Below, piece by piece: positions 1 to 8,086 of a stretch of 64,000 nt of DNA (its first letter is position 1; each line of letters opens with the position of its first letter). A model generated the notes under the pieces. The model saw only the letters and a program-made list of their open reading frames with translations. It was not told where the DNA came from and did not search any database. Both the position numbers and the translations under genes were made by a program. The stretch comes from Acidobacteriota bacterium (lineage in GTDB: Bacteria; Acidobacteriota; Terriglobia; UBA7540): positions 130,650 to 194,649 of the forward strand of contig SCRD01000025.1 of NCBI GenBank assembly GCA_004298155.1. Direction: 5' to 3'.

Positions 1-1
1 G

Positions 2-562
2 GTGAATACTCAGGTTGTGGGGTTCAAGAAGATCAAGTTCCACACCATGCAAAACGTGGGCTCGGGCGAACTGATGCTGCCTGAGCAAGAGATGCACACC
101 ACGGCGTTCTGGCTGACGCTGCCGCAGGCTTTGCTGGATGCCATGCCTTATTCGCGCGATGACCGGATGAACGGCGTCCAGGGTCTTGCCCACGCGTTGC
201 AGGCGATTGGCACATTGCTGATGATGTGCGACGCGCGCGACCTGGGCGTGGCGGTCGGCGAGAATCTGGCTATGGCGGAGGATGTTGAAACTTCGCCTTC
301 GGCCCAGGGCCGGCCGGCTGTTTACACTAAAATCTTTGAACCCAATATTTATCTTTACGATAAATATCCCGGCGGGATTGGATTCAGCGAGCCGTTGTTT
401 CGACTCAGCGCCAGCCTGCTTGAAAACACGCGGCGCATGATATTGAATTGTCCTTGCGAGTCGGGTTGCCCGTCCTGCGTGGGTCCCGTTGGCGAGGTGG
501 GAGAGAAGGGCAAGGAAGTGGCGCTGGCCATCCTCGGCGGCATTCTGGAGGCTTCATCCTGA
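2..562 (+). CDS. mrfA: DUF1998 helicase, C-terminal part (MrfA/YprA type), cut by window edge
   Basis: This is the C-terminal 186 residues of a larger protein; the frame is open to the window edge, so the true start lies upstream. The sequence matches the DUF1998 domain that ends Hrq1/YprA-type DEAD/DEAH helicases. It has the opening GFKKIKFHT, the LPEQEMHTTAFWLTLP stretch, the YDKYPGGIGFSE motif, and a four-cysteine cluster CPCESGCPSC near residues 150-159 that in this family binds metal. The next gene on the same strand encodes an RNase H-fold exonuclease. In Bacillus subtilis the same pair, MrfA helicase and MrfB exonuclease, repairs mitomycin adducts independently of UvrABC. The helicase motor itself is outside the window, so its ATPase motifs cannot be checked. 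The MrfA assignment rests on the DUF1998 domain and on the neighbour. Confidence 0.8.
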   Translation: MNTQVVGFKKIKFHTMQNVGSGELMLPEQEMHTTAFWLTLPQALLDAMPYSRDDRMNGVQGLAHALQAIGTLLMMCDARDLGVAVGENLAMAEDVETSPSAQGRPAVYTKIFEPNIYLYDKYPGGIGFSEPLFRLSASLLENTRRMILNCPCESGCPSCVGPVGEVGEKGKEVALAILGGILEASS

Positions 563-571
563 GCCCTTCGC

Positions 572-602
572 TGTCATTCTGAGCAGAGCGAGGAATCTGC
601 TG
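572..602. repeat. Dispersed repeat of the GTCATTCTGAGC...GGAATCT type
   Basis: The intergenic space between the helicase and the exonuclease holds TGTCATTCTGAGC followed by AGAGCGAGGAATCTGCTG. From memory, this resembles a short motif (TGTCATTCTGAGCGAAGCGAAGAATCT) that is scattered through intergenic regions of many Acidobacteriota genomes. I saw no second copy in this window. It explains a spurious minus-strand reading frame here, whose translation contains IPRSAQND. Confidence 0.5.
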
Positions 603-771
603 TTGGCTCAGGGTAAACTCCGTGAAGGATCGGCGTTGCTGGTTTAAGAGCGATGCATCAGATGCTTCGAGGAAATTACCCATAGCCCTTCCACTTCGTT
701 CGAGGCCATTCGCAAGTGGAGGCGAACTGGCGCAGCATGGCAGCGGACCATTTTCCGTAACTTGACCAATC

Positions 772-2082
772 ATGAACTTGGAAGAAAAACTTCAGGAGCT
801 CAAAAAAGCAGCTAGCAAGACGGTGCGTGAGGACGCGCTCGAACGCCAGCTCGAATTCTTGCGGTGGATCGAGAAGCGGCCCAGGAGAGTTTCTGCGCAG
901 CAGGCGCCGCGCGGCGTTGAGCATTACGTCGACGGCGAGGTCTGCACCAATGACCGAGGCGATTATTTTCAGGCCAGTCAGCTCCTTCCATTTGGCAGGC
1001 CTTATGGCAAGTATTGCGTTGGCGATGTCGCCCACGCGGACCTCGCGCCGCTGGAATTGTTTCTGAAGGGCGGAAATGTTCCGCCGACTTCCTCGGTTGT
1101 TTATTTGGATACGGAAACCACGGGCCTTGCCGGGGGGACCGGCACGTGCGCGTTTCTGATTGGAATCGGGGCTGCGGAGGGACCAGGGTTCAGGGTACGC
1201 CAGTTCTTCCTGCGGGATTTTACGGAAGAGAAAGCTGCTCTGGAAGCCCTGGCGAGGGCGCTCGCGCCCTACGAACTCCTGGTGACTTACAACGGCAAGA
1301 CTTTCGATGTTCCGCTGCTTGAAACGCGTTATACCCTGGCCCGCATGAAATCACCTTTCTCGCGCATGGTCCACCTTGATCTGTTGCACCCTGCGCGCCG
1401 CTTGTGGAAGCTGCGGCTTGAAAGCTGCCAGCTCAAAAATCTCGAGAGAGAACTGCTGGGCATCGCGCGGAACGGTGACGTGCCAGGTTCCGAGATTCCG
1501 CAAATCTATTTCGACTACCTTCGCACCAGGAGCGCGAAGGCGCTGCAGCCGGTCTTCTTCCACAACGCGCTGGACATTGTGACGCTTGCAGGGCTTACGG
1601 TTGAGGTTGGCCGTGCCATTGCAAATGCGGGCGACGACGCCGGTTGCGACAGTCTCGATTTGTTCAGCCTCAGCCGCGTCCTCGATCGCGCCGGCGCCTC
1701 AGAACTTGCCCGCGCAACCTGCCTGCAGGCGATTGCCCGCGGCCTGCCGGAATCGGTTGAGCCGCAGGCCCTGTGGCAACTGGCGGCGCAGCACAAGAAG
1801 GAGCGCCAATATGATGCTGCTGTCGAAGCCTGGATGAAGATTTCAAGCCTTGGGTTGCGATACACAGTGGAGGCGTTTGAGGAGCTCGCAATTCATTATG
1901 AGCACCGGGCGCGCGACGCGAATAAAGCCCTGGAATATGCGATGGCGGCCTATGAGCACCTGCAGGACAACTCCGGCTCCCAGGCCCGTCTGGAACGTCT
2001 TGCGCACCGGCGCGAAAGGTTGCTGAGAAAGTCGCAAACGGAAAGTGTACCCTGCGGGTACCCTCCTCAATACTCTCACTAA
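772..2082 (+). CDS. mrfB: RNase H-fold DEDD exonuclease, MrfB/YprB type
   Basis: The 436-residue protein carries a YprB-type RNase H-like domain of the DEDD exonuclease superfamily. Visible acidic residues are D113 and E115 in DTETTGL, D179 in YNGKTFDVP, and D268 in HNALDIVTL, which match exonuclease motifs I, II and III. A conserved segment LDLLHPARRLWKLRLESC lies between motifs II and III. The region after about residue 300 looks helical and TPR-like. The B. subtilis relative MrfB is a metal-dependent 3'-5' exonuclease acting with the MrfA helicase in mitomycin C repair, and here the gene follows a DUF1998 helicase on the same strand. The stop codon overlaps the stop of the convergent gene at 2079-2453 by four bases. 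Confidence 0.85.
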   Translation: MNLEEKLQELKKAASKTVREDALERQLEFLRWIEKRPRRVSAQQAPRGVEHYVDGEVCTNDRGDYFQASQLLPFGRPYGKYCVGDVAHADLAPLELFLKGGNVPPTSSVVYLDTETTGLAGGTGTCAFLIGIGAAEGPGFRVRQFFLRDFTEEKAALEALARALAPYELLVTYNGKTFDVPLLETRYTLARMKSPFSRMVHLDLLHPARRLWKLRLESCQLKNLERELLGIARNGDVPGSEIPQIYFDYLRTRSAKALQPVFFHNALDIVTLAGLTVEVGRAIANAGDDAGCDSLDLFSLSRVLDRAGASELARATCLQAIARGLPESVEPQALWQLAAQHKKERQYDAAVEAWMKISSLGLRYTVEAFEELAIHYEHRARDANKALEYAMAAYEHLQDNSGSQARLERLAHRRERLLRKSQTESVPCGYPPQYSH

Positions 2083-2453
2083 ACGCTGCCGGGCTTTTTC
2101 CTGTTAAAAACTTCGTCGGCGATGACCAGCGCGTCCCAGCAGGCCGGAAACCCCGCGTAGATGGCCATGTGGAGCAGAGTTTCAAGAATCTCGTCGCGCG
2201 TTGCGCCGTTGTTCAGAGCCATTTCGAGATTCAGCCGCAGGGCGTTCTGGCGACCCAAGGCCACGAGCGCCGCAATCGTGATCAGGCTGCGCGTCTTGAG
2301 TTCCAGGTTGGGCCGCGACCAGACATCCGCTGCGACAAAATCCGTCACCATGCCGGCGAAATCCGGCGATAGTTTGGTCCACGCCTCGCGGACTTCGCTG
2401 GTCCTCTCCTTGCCGAGCATCTGGTATAGCATCTCGAGGCCTTTATCACTCAT
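2079..2453 (-). CDS. Carboxymuconolactone decarboxylase family protein
   Basis: This 124-residue protein has the all-helical PcaC/CMD fold signature: WSRPNLELKTRSLITIAAL around residues 46-63, then LNLEMALNNGATRDEILETL, then LLHMAIYAGFPACWDAL around 93-109. There is one cysteine near the end (C105) and no CxxC pair, so it is not an AhpD-type peroxidase. It resembles the gamma-carboxymuconolactone decarboxylase branch, whose members often have unknown substrates. A tiny reading frame resembling the start of a short-chain dehydrogenase lies just upstream on the same strand. The 3' end overlaps the exonuclease gene's stop codon on the opposite strand. The family is clear but the substrate is not. 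Confidence 0.85.
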   Translation of the reverse strand: MSDKGLEMLYQMLGKERTSEVREAWTKLSPDFAGMVTDFVAADVWSRPNLELKTRSLITIAALVALGRQNALRLNLEMALNNGATRDEILETLLHMAIYAGFPACWDALVIADEVFNRKKPGSV

Positions 2454-2505
2454 GAGAATATCCTTTCTGTAGAATTTTCACCCGCAGAATTTTGTGGCCC
2501 GACAA

Positions 2506-2592
2506 TTATCCGTGCAGCTTCCGGGCAAGGCCGCACCCGGCGCCGGTCGCGATGGCGACCGGGGCTTTGAAATCGCGATTGTTATCAGCCAT
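2506..2592 (-). pseudogene. Possible remnant of a short-chain dehydrogenase N-terminus
   Basis: A 28-codon frame on the minus strand reads VAIATGAGCGLARKL after a short polar start. This resembles the first beta-strand and glycine-rich TGxxxGxG cofactor loop of short-chain dehydrogenases/reductases, and it ends in a stop directly after. No continuation of the fold is visible before the decarboxylase-family gene downstream. It may be the stump of a deleted dehydrogenase gene. At this length chance similarity is possible. Confidence 0.35.
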
Positions 2593-2658
2593 TGGGTAGG
2601 ATGAGAATCGATCAGCATGCTTACAAAACGGCCCCGACGGTATTACGTCGCATCAGAC

Positions 2659-3180
2659 TCAAGACCCTCCACTGTTTTTTCCTTTGAACTTAAGGACCAC
2701 CTGCCGCCGGTCAACCGCTTCCTGATCGGTTACAGAATTTGTCTTGACGGTTTGCAGTTCTCCCACCAGTTCAAGGTAGTCAGGATCGTCCTTCTTATTT
2801 CCCTTTCCCCGCTGAACAGCTCCTGAAAAACGGTAGTACATCTCATGGATCTTGCGCGTCCGGAATTCCACATGGTTGCCCTTGCGCTCGCCGATAGTAA
2901 TGGGATAACTCAAGATGGCGTCAGACTCCGATTGCCCCTGGAGCACATCGATGTACCCCTTGAGCATCTGGTCTTCTTGCAGAATCGCCAGCGTATTATA
3001 AGGTTCCAGGAATTGATAATCGCCAGTAATGTCGCTGACCTGGCTTGCCGACGTCTGGGCTTTTACGCTGCCGCACGCGGCAAACACAGCGAGCGCCATC
3101 ATTACCCCTGCGGCTTTAGTCATCCGCTCCAGCGCCGGCTGGTGATTCTTCCACCGCGTCTTACCATGCAACAAACCCAT
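2659..3180 (-). CDS. Exported protein of unknown function
   Basis: I do not recognise a named family. The protein has a hydrophobic segment AAGVMMALAVFAACGS that acts as a signal peptide. It could be a lipoprotein signal, with FAAC as a poor lipobox. A roughly 125-residue mature domain follows with alternating hydrophobic residues (GDYQFLEPYNTLAILQEDQ, LKGYIDVLQG) that suggests a small beta-barrel or lipocalin-like fold. The tail is charged, with GKGNKKDDPDYLELVGEL. The chosen ATG has GAGG about nine bases upstream. A second ATG at 3123, with GGAG close before it, would give a shorter and more typical signal peptide. The gene lies 157 bases downstream of the GH36-like lipoprotein gene on the same strand. 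Confidence 0.6.
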   Translation of the reverse strand: MGLLHGKTRWKNHQPALERMTKAAGVMMALAVFAACGSVKAQTSASQVSDITGDYQFLEPYNTLAILQEDQMLKGYIDVLQGQSESDAILSYPITIGERKGNHVEFRTRKIHEMYYRFSGAVQRGKGNKKDDPDYLELVGELQTVKTNSVTDQEAVDRRQVVLKFKGKNSGGS

Positions 3181-3337
3181 TTGCATTCGCCTCGTGCGCG
3201 CCTTTCTGCCTTTATGATTTCCAGAAAGACAGTTTATTCCCCCGCCGCGTACCGGGCAAGCCACAAACATCCAGTGGTGTGCGGGCGGGCCAATTCTCGT
3301 CGAGGCATTGTATGGCTCGCGTGCCTCTGTCAAGCGG

Positions 3338-5560
3338 CTATTGTTTGCTCACTTCAAGCAGCAGATGGGTTGTAAAACGGGTGGTCAAAGTAGGGTCCTG
3401 GCCGGTCACGGTTCCGAGGTCTTTATCGCGTTCGTAATCGAAAACTTTGTAGCGGCTGCTTTTATCAAGGCCGCGCAACTCAATTTTTCCTTGCCAGGGG
3501 GATGCAGGATCAGGAGCAAAGAAGGCATAGTACATCTTGCCGTCTTTACTGATGGCGTAGCCTTCAGGGAAATCGTACCCATAGGTGTAGAGATTCAGGA
3601 AGGTGCCGTCTGATAGCATCTTTTCGTTATAGATCGAGGTCCATTTCTTCCAGATCGCTTCCTTCTCAGGCGTCAGGTAGGCTTCCTTGAAGTGGGGGCC
3701 GGGGTCGGGCCAGACAAATTTGGTGCCGACCACGCCGCCCGCCCCCACGGTCGAAGCAAAATCCATCCCCTTGTCGATTTCGTTGCCGCCCTGGAAAACG
3801 ATATTCGTCAATTCAACGTGGTCTCCGTAAACGGCCGCCTGCGGGCCGAGAAGCGCTTTGTACATCTTGATTCGCCGCCGCACCTGAATGGAACCTACCG
3901 GGTCCGCCGTTACCGCCTGGTCCATATAAGGCAGCCAGGCGAAGTTTGGCGGAGTTCCGCAGGGGCAGACCTGGGTGACGCTTTCGGGTTTGATGGCCCG
4001 CGTGGTCTCAAGAATGGTTTTGAATATTTCTGCCATGGCCCGGATGGAATCCTGCGGGGACTTATGATGATGCTTCGGGTTGTAGCAGGCCGGAATCGTA
4101 AAGACGTTGTCCAGCTTGTGGCCGTCGAATCCCCAGTCGCGAATAAATTTTTCCGTCAATTTCTTGTAGTATTCCTGGACTGCAGGCACGGCCGGGCAAA
4201 GCGCGCCCAGGCCACGAACCATTTTTGCGGGCTTGCCATTCTTGTCGAGCACCAGCCAGTCAGGATGCTCTTTTACAATCTGCGCCGTTTTGTACCGGTG
4301 CGATTCATAGCCGCCGGACCCATCTTCAACGCCAATGGGCAGCCACCAGATCTGCACCAGGATCCCTTGCTGGTGAAACGCATCCACCATCTTTTTGATG
4401 GAATCGCCCGGGAACGTGTCGGAGCGCGGGTTCCAGTCGCCATAAGTGTCAAACCAGCGGTCGTCCAGCGTGGCCCATCGAATGTGAAACTCCTTGAGCT
4501 TGGGAATTGTTCCCAGCATCTGTTTGGGAGTCACTTCGGATTCGTAGCCCCAGCCGCACCAGCTGATTTGATAATCTGAGTTGCTGGGTTTTGGCAGGTT
4601 CCAGCCCTCTCGCTGCAGCGCCTCAGAATAAAGATGCAAAGGCTCGTAGAAGTCGCCGGAGTAAACCGCGACAAACCCCCGCGGCGTGGAATACGTATCA
4701 CCAGGCTGAAGAGTTGTATCCGGCTCAAGAACCATGGAGGCGCTGACGCGGTTGTTGGCCGTGACGTTGACAGGCAGCGAGAGGACCCATGGGATCGTCT
4801 CGATGTGTCCGATGGCTTCCCCCACTTTGTTCGTCCAAAACGCTACCACCGGAATCCCGCCACCCTCGCCCCTGGGCTGCATGCCGCTGATGAGGTTCTG
4901 CTGGGAGAAATGGCCTGAGATTTCCATGACGTCATCCTTGCCCCACTTCTCGCTGGCGCCCTGAAAGGACCACATCTGATACGGCGGCGCGGAGGGATCG
5001 GCCAGGGAGGCGTTCAACTGGTGGTTGTTTGTGACAACTTTATCCAGGGTGAGAGGTTTGTTGCCCAGATTCTTGTAGGACGTGGAGGTCACCAGGAGGC
5101 GGGGAAAGTTGTCGTATGCCTCGAAAACAAGTGATTCGTCAAGGGACGCGCCGTTTTCCGCCTTGCTCGTGCCGGTGATCTCAACCCGTTTGCCCAGTTC
5201 GCCGAGCTTGCCGCGCGCGTCTGAAACCTTAACGTGATCAAGATCGAGAGTGAAATCGGCAATCTCCTTTCCATTAATCGTCACCGAGTTTGAAGGCACG
5301 GGCCCGGACGCGGCTGGATCATCCAGGGTAAGGCGCTTCCCTTGTTCCAGAAGGTAAGCCTGTACGTAACCTGAAGGGAGGATTTCAAAGGCGGCATTAG
5401 AAGTCCTGATGGTGACCGGCCCGCCGGGGTTTACGGTAACGGCAACCCTCGATGCGCCTCCGGGCGTGGGCAATGAGCTATTCTGGCAGGCGGTTAATGC
5501 CAGCGAACTTGCCAGAATGAAGCATTGGAATACTTTGGCCAAGCCAGATGATCGGCGCAT
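3338..5560 (-). CDS. GH36-like alpha-galactosidase family lipoprotein
   Basis: The 740-residue protein begins with a lipoprotein signal (SSLALTAC, lipid-attachment Cys near residue 25), so it is anchored outside the cytoplasm. An N-terminal beta-sandwich of about 300 residues precedes a TIM barrel typical of clan GH-D (families 27/36). In the barrel, RWATLDDRWFDTYGDW is around 361-376, GILVQIWWLP is near 399, and GFDGHKLDNV is around 478-487. The Asp of KLD (about D484) sits where the catalytic nucleophile of alpha-galactosidases lies. Family members hydrolyse alpha-galactosides such as raffinose or galactomannan side chains; the exact substrate cannot be read here. The start was moved to the ATG at 5560 because the 28 residues before it contain no signal and the lipobox fits this start. 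Confidence 0.8.
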   Translation of the reverse strand: MRRSSGLAKVFQCFILASSLALTACQNSSLPTPGGASRVAVTVNPGGPVTIRTSNAAFEILPSGYVQAYLLEQGKRLTLDDPAASGPVPSNSVTINGKEIADFTLDLDHVKVSDARGKLGELGKRVEITGTSKAENGASLDESLVFEAYDNFPRLLVTSTSYKNLGNKPLTLDKVVTNNHQLNASLADPSAPPYQMWSFQGASEKWGKDDVMEISGHFSQQNLISGMQPRGEGGGIPVVAFWTNKVGEAIGHIETIPWVLSLPVNVTANNRVSASMVLEPDTTLQPGDTYSTPRGFVAVYSGDFYEPLHLYSEALQREGWNLPKPSNSDYQISWCGWGYESEVTPKQMLGTIPKLKEFHIRWATLDDRWFDTYGDWNPRSDTFPGDSIKKMVDAFHQQGILVQIWWLPIGVEDGSGGYESHRYKTAQIVKEHPDWLVLDKNGKPAKMVRGLGALCPAVPAVQEYYKKLTEKFIRDWGFDGHKLDNVFTIPACYNPKHHHKSPQDSIRAMAEIFKTILETTRAIKPESVTQVCPCGTPPNFAWLPYMDQAVTADPVGSIQVRRRIKMYKALLGPQAAVYGDHVELTNIVFQGGNEIDKGMDFASTVGAGGVVGTKFVWPDPGPHFKEAYLTPEKEAIWKKWTSIYNEKMLSDGTFLNLYTYGYDFPEGYAISKDGKMYYAFFAPDPASPWQGKIELRGLDKSSRYKVFDYERDKDLGTVTGQDPTLTTRFTTHLLLEVSKQ

Positions 5561-5691
5561 AGATACAATTCTCCCGGCGCAATCGTGCAGGACGCTGTGA
5601 CCGTCCGCCACGCGATTATACTTCAGTCCAAATTGGGCCGCCATGCAATTGGCCGGACGATCGTTGAAGTAAAAAGGAGCTCCCCAAGGGA

Positions 5692-6519
5692 TTATGCCCT
5701 GGCGCTTTCATAGCAGCCGAGTACACGAAGGAAATTGGTCACTTCTTCGAGATGCTCCAGCGCCTTCCTGCAGCGCTCTTCTTTAACATTGCCAGCGAAA
5801 TCAAGATAGAAGAAATATTCCCAGGGCCTGCCGCTCAGAGGCCTTGACTCCATTTTGGAAAGGTCGATCTCGCGCAGGGCAAAAACGCTGAGACATTTGT
5901 AGAGAGCGCCCGGAACGTTGCGGGTGGAAAAAACAATGGAAACTTTATTGGCCCGCGTCGAAACAACGGGCCGGGTTGATAAAAGGAGAAACCGCGTGAA
6001 GTTTTCACGGTGGTCTTCAAGATGTGTCTTCAGAATACGTGCTCGATAAAAAGAAGCGGCAACCCGGCTGGCGATGGCGGCGAAACCAGCGGGGCGTTCG
6101 GCGGCCAGCATCTTGACGCTTCCCGCCGTGTCGTAAAAGGGAACTCTCTCAACCTTGGGATGGCTGGAAAAGAACCTGTTGCACTGGGCCAGGGCTACTG
6201 GATGGGAATAGACCCGCTGAAGGTTACGCAGGGTGGTCCCTGGAAAAGCGATCAGATTATGAACGATCCGCAGCTTGACTTCGGCCACGATGTGCAGGTG
6301 GTTCTTCAGCAGGAGGTCGTAGTTTTCATAAACCGAACCGGCCAGAGTATTTTCAATGGGCGCCAGGCACCGTGACGCTTTGCCCTTTGCCACGCTGGCG
6401 AAGAGAGCCTCAAAAGTCGGGCAGGGAAGCACCTGGATGTTTCGGCCCAGCAGTTTGTAGGCGGCTTCTTCGCTGAAAGCGCCGCGCTCGCCCTGGAATG
6501 CAATCGTCTCTTTTTTCAT
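5692..6519 (-). CDS. pheA: Prephenate dehydratase with ACT domain
   Basis: The 275-residue protein converts prephenate to phenylpyruvate in phenylalanine synthesis. The catalytic domain (about residues 4-180) shows the opening FQGERGAFSE, the PIENTLAGSVYENYDLL stretch, and the signature TRF at 175-177. The ACT regulatory domain follows from about 193, with GALY at 204-207 and ESRP at 224-227, the two motifs that bind phenylalanine for feedback inhibition. There is no chorismate mutase domain, so this is the monofunctional form. The ATG at 6519 begins exactly at the conserved domain and has AAGGAG about 12 bases upstream. It lies downstream of the TetR regulator on the same strand with a 116-base gap; no functional link is evident. 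Confidence 0.93.
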   Translation of the reverse strand: MKKETIAFQGERGAFSEEAAYKLLGRNIQVLPCPTFEALFASVAKGKASRCLAPIENTLAGSVYENYDLLLKNHLHIVAEVKLRIVHNLIAFPGTTLRNLQRVYSHPVALAQCNRFFSSHPKVERVPFYDTAGSVKMLAAERPAGFAAIASRVAASFYRARILKTHLEDHRENFTRFLLLSTRPVVSTRANKVSIVFSTRNVPGALYKCLSVFALREIDLSKMESRPLSGRPWEYFFYLDFAGNVKEERCRKALEHLEEVTNFLRVLGCYESARA

Positions 6520-6635
6520 GCCGGCAGGCTTTCTCCTTATTTCATGCGACAAGGAAGTGATGCTATCACGACGAAGGACGGGGGAACAACGGACGCTGCC
6601 TGATTGCTCTGCGCGCGGAATGAAAACGCACTTTG

Positions 6636-7274
6636 CTAGACAAACGGGTTGCGGTCTTCTGGACGGGTGGGGGAAGGTGACGCATCGCCCAGCAATCCCC
6701 TGAAAAAGAAATCGACACAGCCCTGTGTGAGTTCCTCCTGTGAAATGGGGCCATCTGGGTGGTACCACTGGTAGAGCCAGTTGATGATGCCGAGAAGATT
6801 GAAAGCAGCGAGCGCGGGCGATATCAGGCGCTCGTGGCCGGACTGGTCCTGGACCTGGACGATCAAGTCCTCCAGATAATGAATGTAAGCCTTCTTCCGA
6901 GCATTGATCTTCTTGCGCAGCTCGCCTTTCAGTGACCGGTTTTCGTGCAGGATCACGGTGATTTCCATGTCGCGCGCGCGAATTACAAGGTCGATATGGC
7001 CAATGATGGTCTGGCGCAGCTTCTCCTTTGGGTCCTGGATCAATTTCACTTTTTCGAGCACGCTTTCGTCGAGAATATCCATGCCATAGTTCATAATCTC
7101 AAACAGAAGCCGGTCTTTGCTGCCCACATGATGATAAAGCCCCGCCTTGGTCAGCTTGACGGCCTCCGCGATATCCTGCATGGATGCGCCGTCGTAACCT
7201 TTCTCATAGAAGACGCGCGCGGCAATGCGGCATATCTCGCGAAGCTTCAGTTTGGGATCAATCGCTTCAATCAT
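6636..7274 (-). CDS. TetR/AcrR family transcriptional regulator
   Basis: The 212-residue protein has a TetR_N helix-turn-helix at about residues 12-58, with FYEKGYDGASMQDIAEAV and LTKAGLYHHVGSKDRLLFEI. A helical ligand-binding C-terminal domain of the KstR2/FadR-like size class follows. Regulators of this type often respond to acyl-CoA or lipophilic ligands, but the ligand cannot be deduced here. The ATG at 7274 gives the usual short N-terminal arm (MIEAIDPKLKLREIC); no strong ribosome binding site is visible. The gene is divergent from the TonB-receptor gene across about 0.8 kb, and three tandem 9-bp repeats in that gap are candidate operator sites. Confidence 0.88.
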   Translation of the reverse strand: MIEAIDPKLKLREICRIAARVFYEKGYDGASMQDIAEAVKLTKAGLYHHVGSKDRLLFEIMNYGMDILDESVLEKVKLIQDPKEKLRQTIIGHIDLVIRARDMEITVILHENRSLKGELRKKINARKKAYIHYLEDLIVQVQDQSGHERLISPALAAFNLLGIINWLYQWYHPDGPISQEELTQGCVDFFFRGLLGDASPSPTRPEDRNPFV

Positions 7275-7520
7275 AGAAGTAGCTGCAAAGGATAAATGCG
7301 CCGCCAGTCTACCATACACTGTGCGGGCTATGGGACAACCGATGCCGAAATCGAGGCAGCCCGAGCGAGTGTGTGGAACCAGAATGTGTGGCGAACTATG
7401 CCGCAATCGGCAAATTTTACACGATGTGCCATAATTGGACGATTTTTTTGAAAACCTGATTCTTTTCGAGCCATCTATTTAATAAATAACGTATTATCAA
7501 CAACATACATTTTTGAAGAA

Positions 7521-7547
7521 AATGTCCCAGAAATCCCAAACGTCCCA
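7521..7547. repeat. Three tandem 9-bp repeats (TGGGA-based on the minus strand)
   Basis: On the plus strand the units are AATGTCCCA, GAAATCCCA and AACGTCCCA, placed head to tail without spacing. On the minus strand each starts with TGGGA. The nine-base period is close to one helical turn, which suits cooperative binding on one DNA face. The array sits between the divergent TetR-family gene and the TonB-receptor gene. Confidence 0.55.
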
Positions 7548-7807
7548 TTTTAAGGGTTGGCCCGGCCGTATGTAGCCTAGCCTGATGGGCTGACAATAAA
7601 TCCCGCCCCGCGACCTTGAGTCCTTAGTCTGGAATGCCAGGCTCCGTGCCCCGCCGTGCCTTATCGATATCCCAGCCTCGATTTTCCCCCTGGCCTCGCA
7701 GCGCCCCGAAACTCGCTTCCGTGCGGCGCGAACAGTGTTCCGCCTCAGCAACCTGCATTCCCAACACTTTCGCATCCCTCTGCCTTCCTTCGATTTTCAA
7801 AAAACTG

Positions 7808-7836
7808 TTGACTTTTTCATTTCGCTGTAGGATATT
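7808..7836 (+). promoter_or_regulatory. Candidate sigma-70 promoter for the TonB receptor
   Basis: TTGACT at 7808-7813 and GATATT at 7831-7836 are separated by 17 bases. The -35 matches five of six consensus positions and the -10 four of six. The implied start site leaves a leader of about 245 bases before the ATG at 8087. Confidence 0.4.
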
Positions 7837-8086
7837 TCTTCCGAGGTAGGTCACAAAATATTACTATCGTGCGCCTGGCGCGCGATTGCTCATGCCAGAC
7901 CTTATGATGCTCGCATCCTGATGACGTGCTGGTGCGAGAAGTTTGACCAGGCGTAAGTGGGTTTCAGAAGGTCCTCGCACGCTGAGCTTGGTTCCTCTTC
8001 GCGTAGGGTGGGTCGGATCTAACCGGGACGAGTTGCAAGTTGCAATTGGACCACAGAGGGAGATCTGTGCGTTAAGGAGGAACTCC

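Larger units (their letters stand above)
7275..8086. other. Long divergent intergenic region between tetR-type gene and TonB receptor
   Basis: About 800 bases without a convincing gene. It contains an AT-rich patch near 7440-7510, three tandem 9-bp repeats at 7521-7547, and a candidate promoter at 7808-7836. The short reading frames here have no recognisable protein features. The receptor's ribosome binding site AAGGAGG lies at its right end, six bases before the ATG at 8087. Confidence 0.6.

Noticed and set aside
405..773. Minus-strand 122-codon frame in the helicase-exonuclease gap
   Set aside because: Half lies antisense to the helicase end and the rest is the translated dispersed repeat; no protein family features.
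3692..4579. Plus-strand 295-codon frame
   Set aside because: Fully antisense to the GH36-like gene; its length follows from GC-rich codon use and it has no motif or ribosome binding site.
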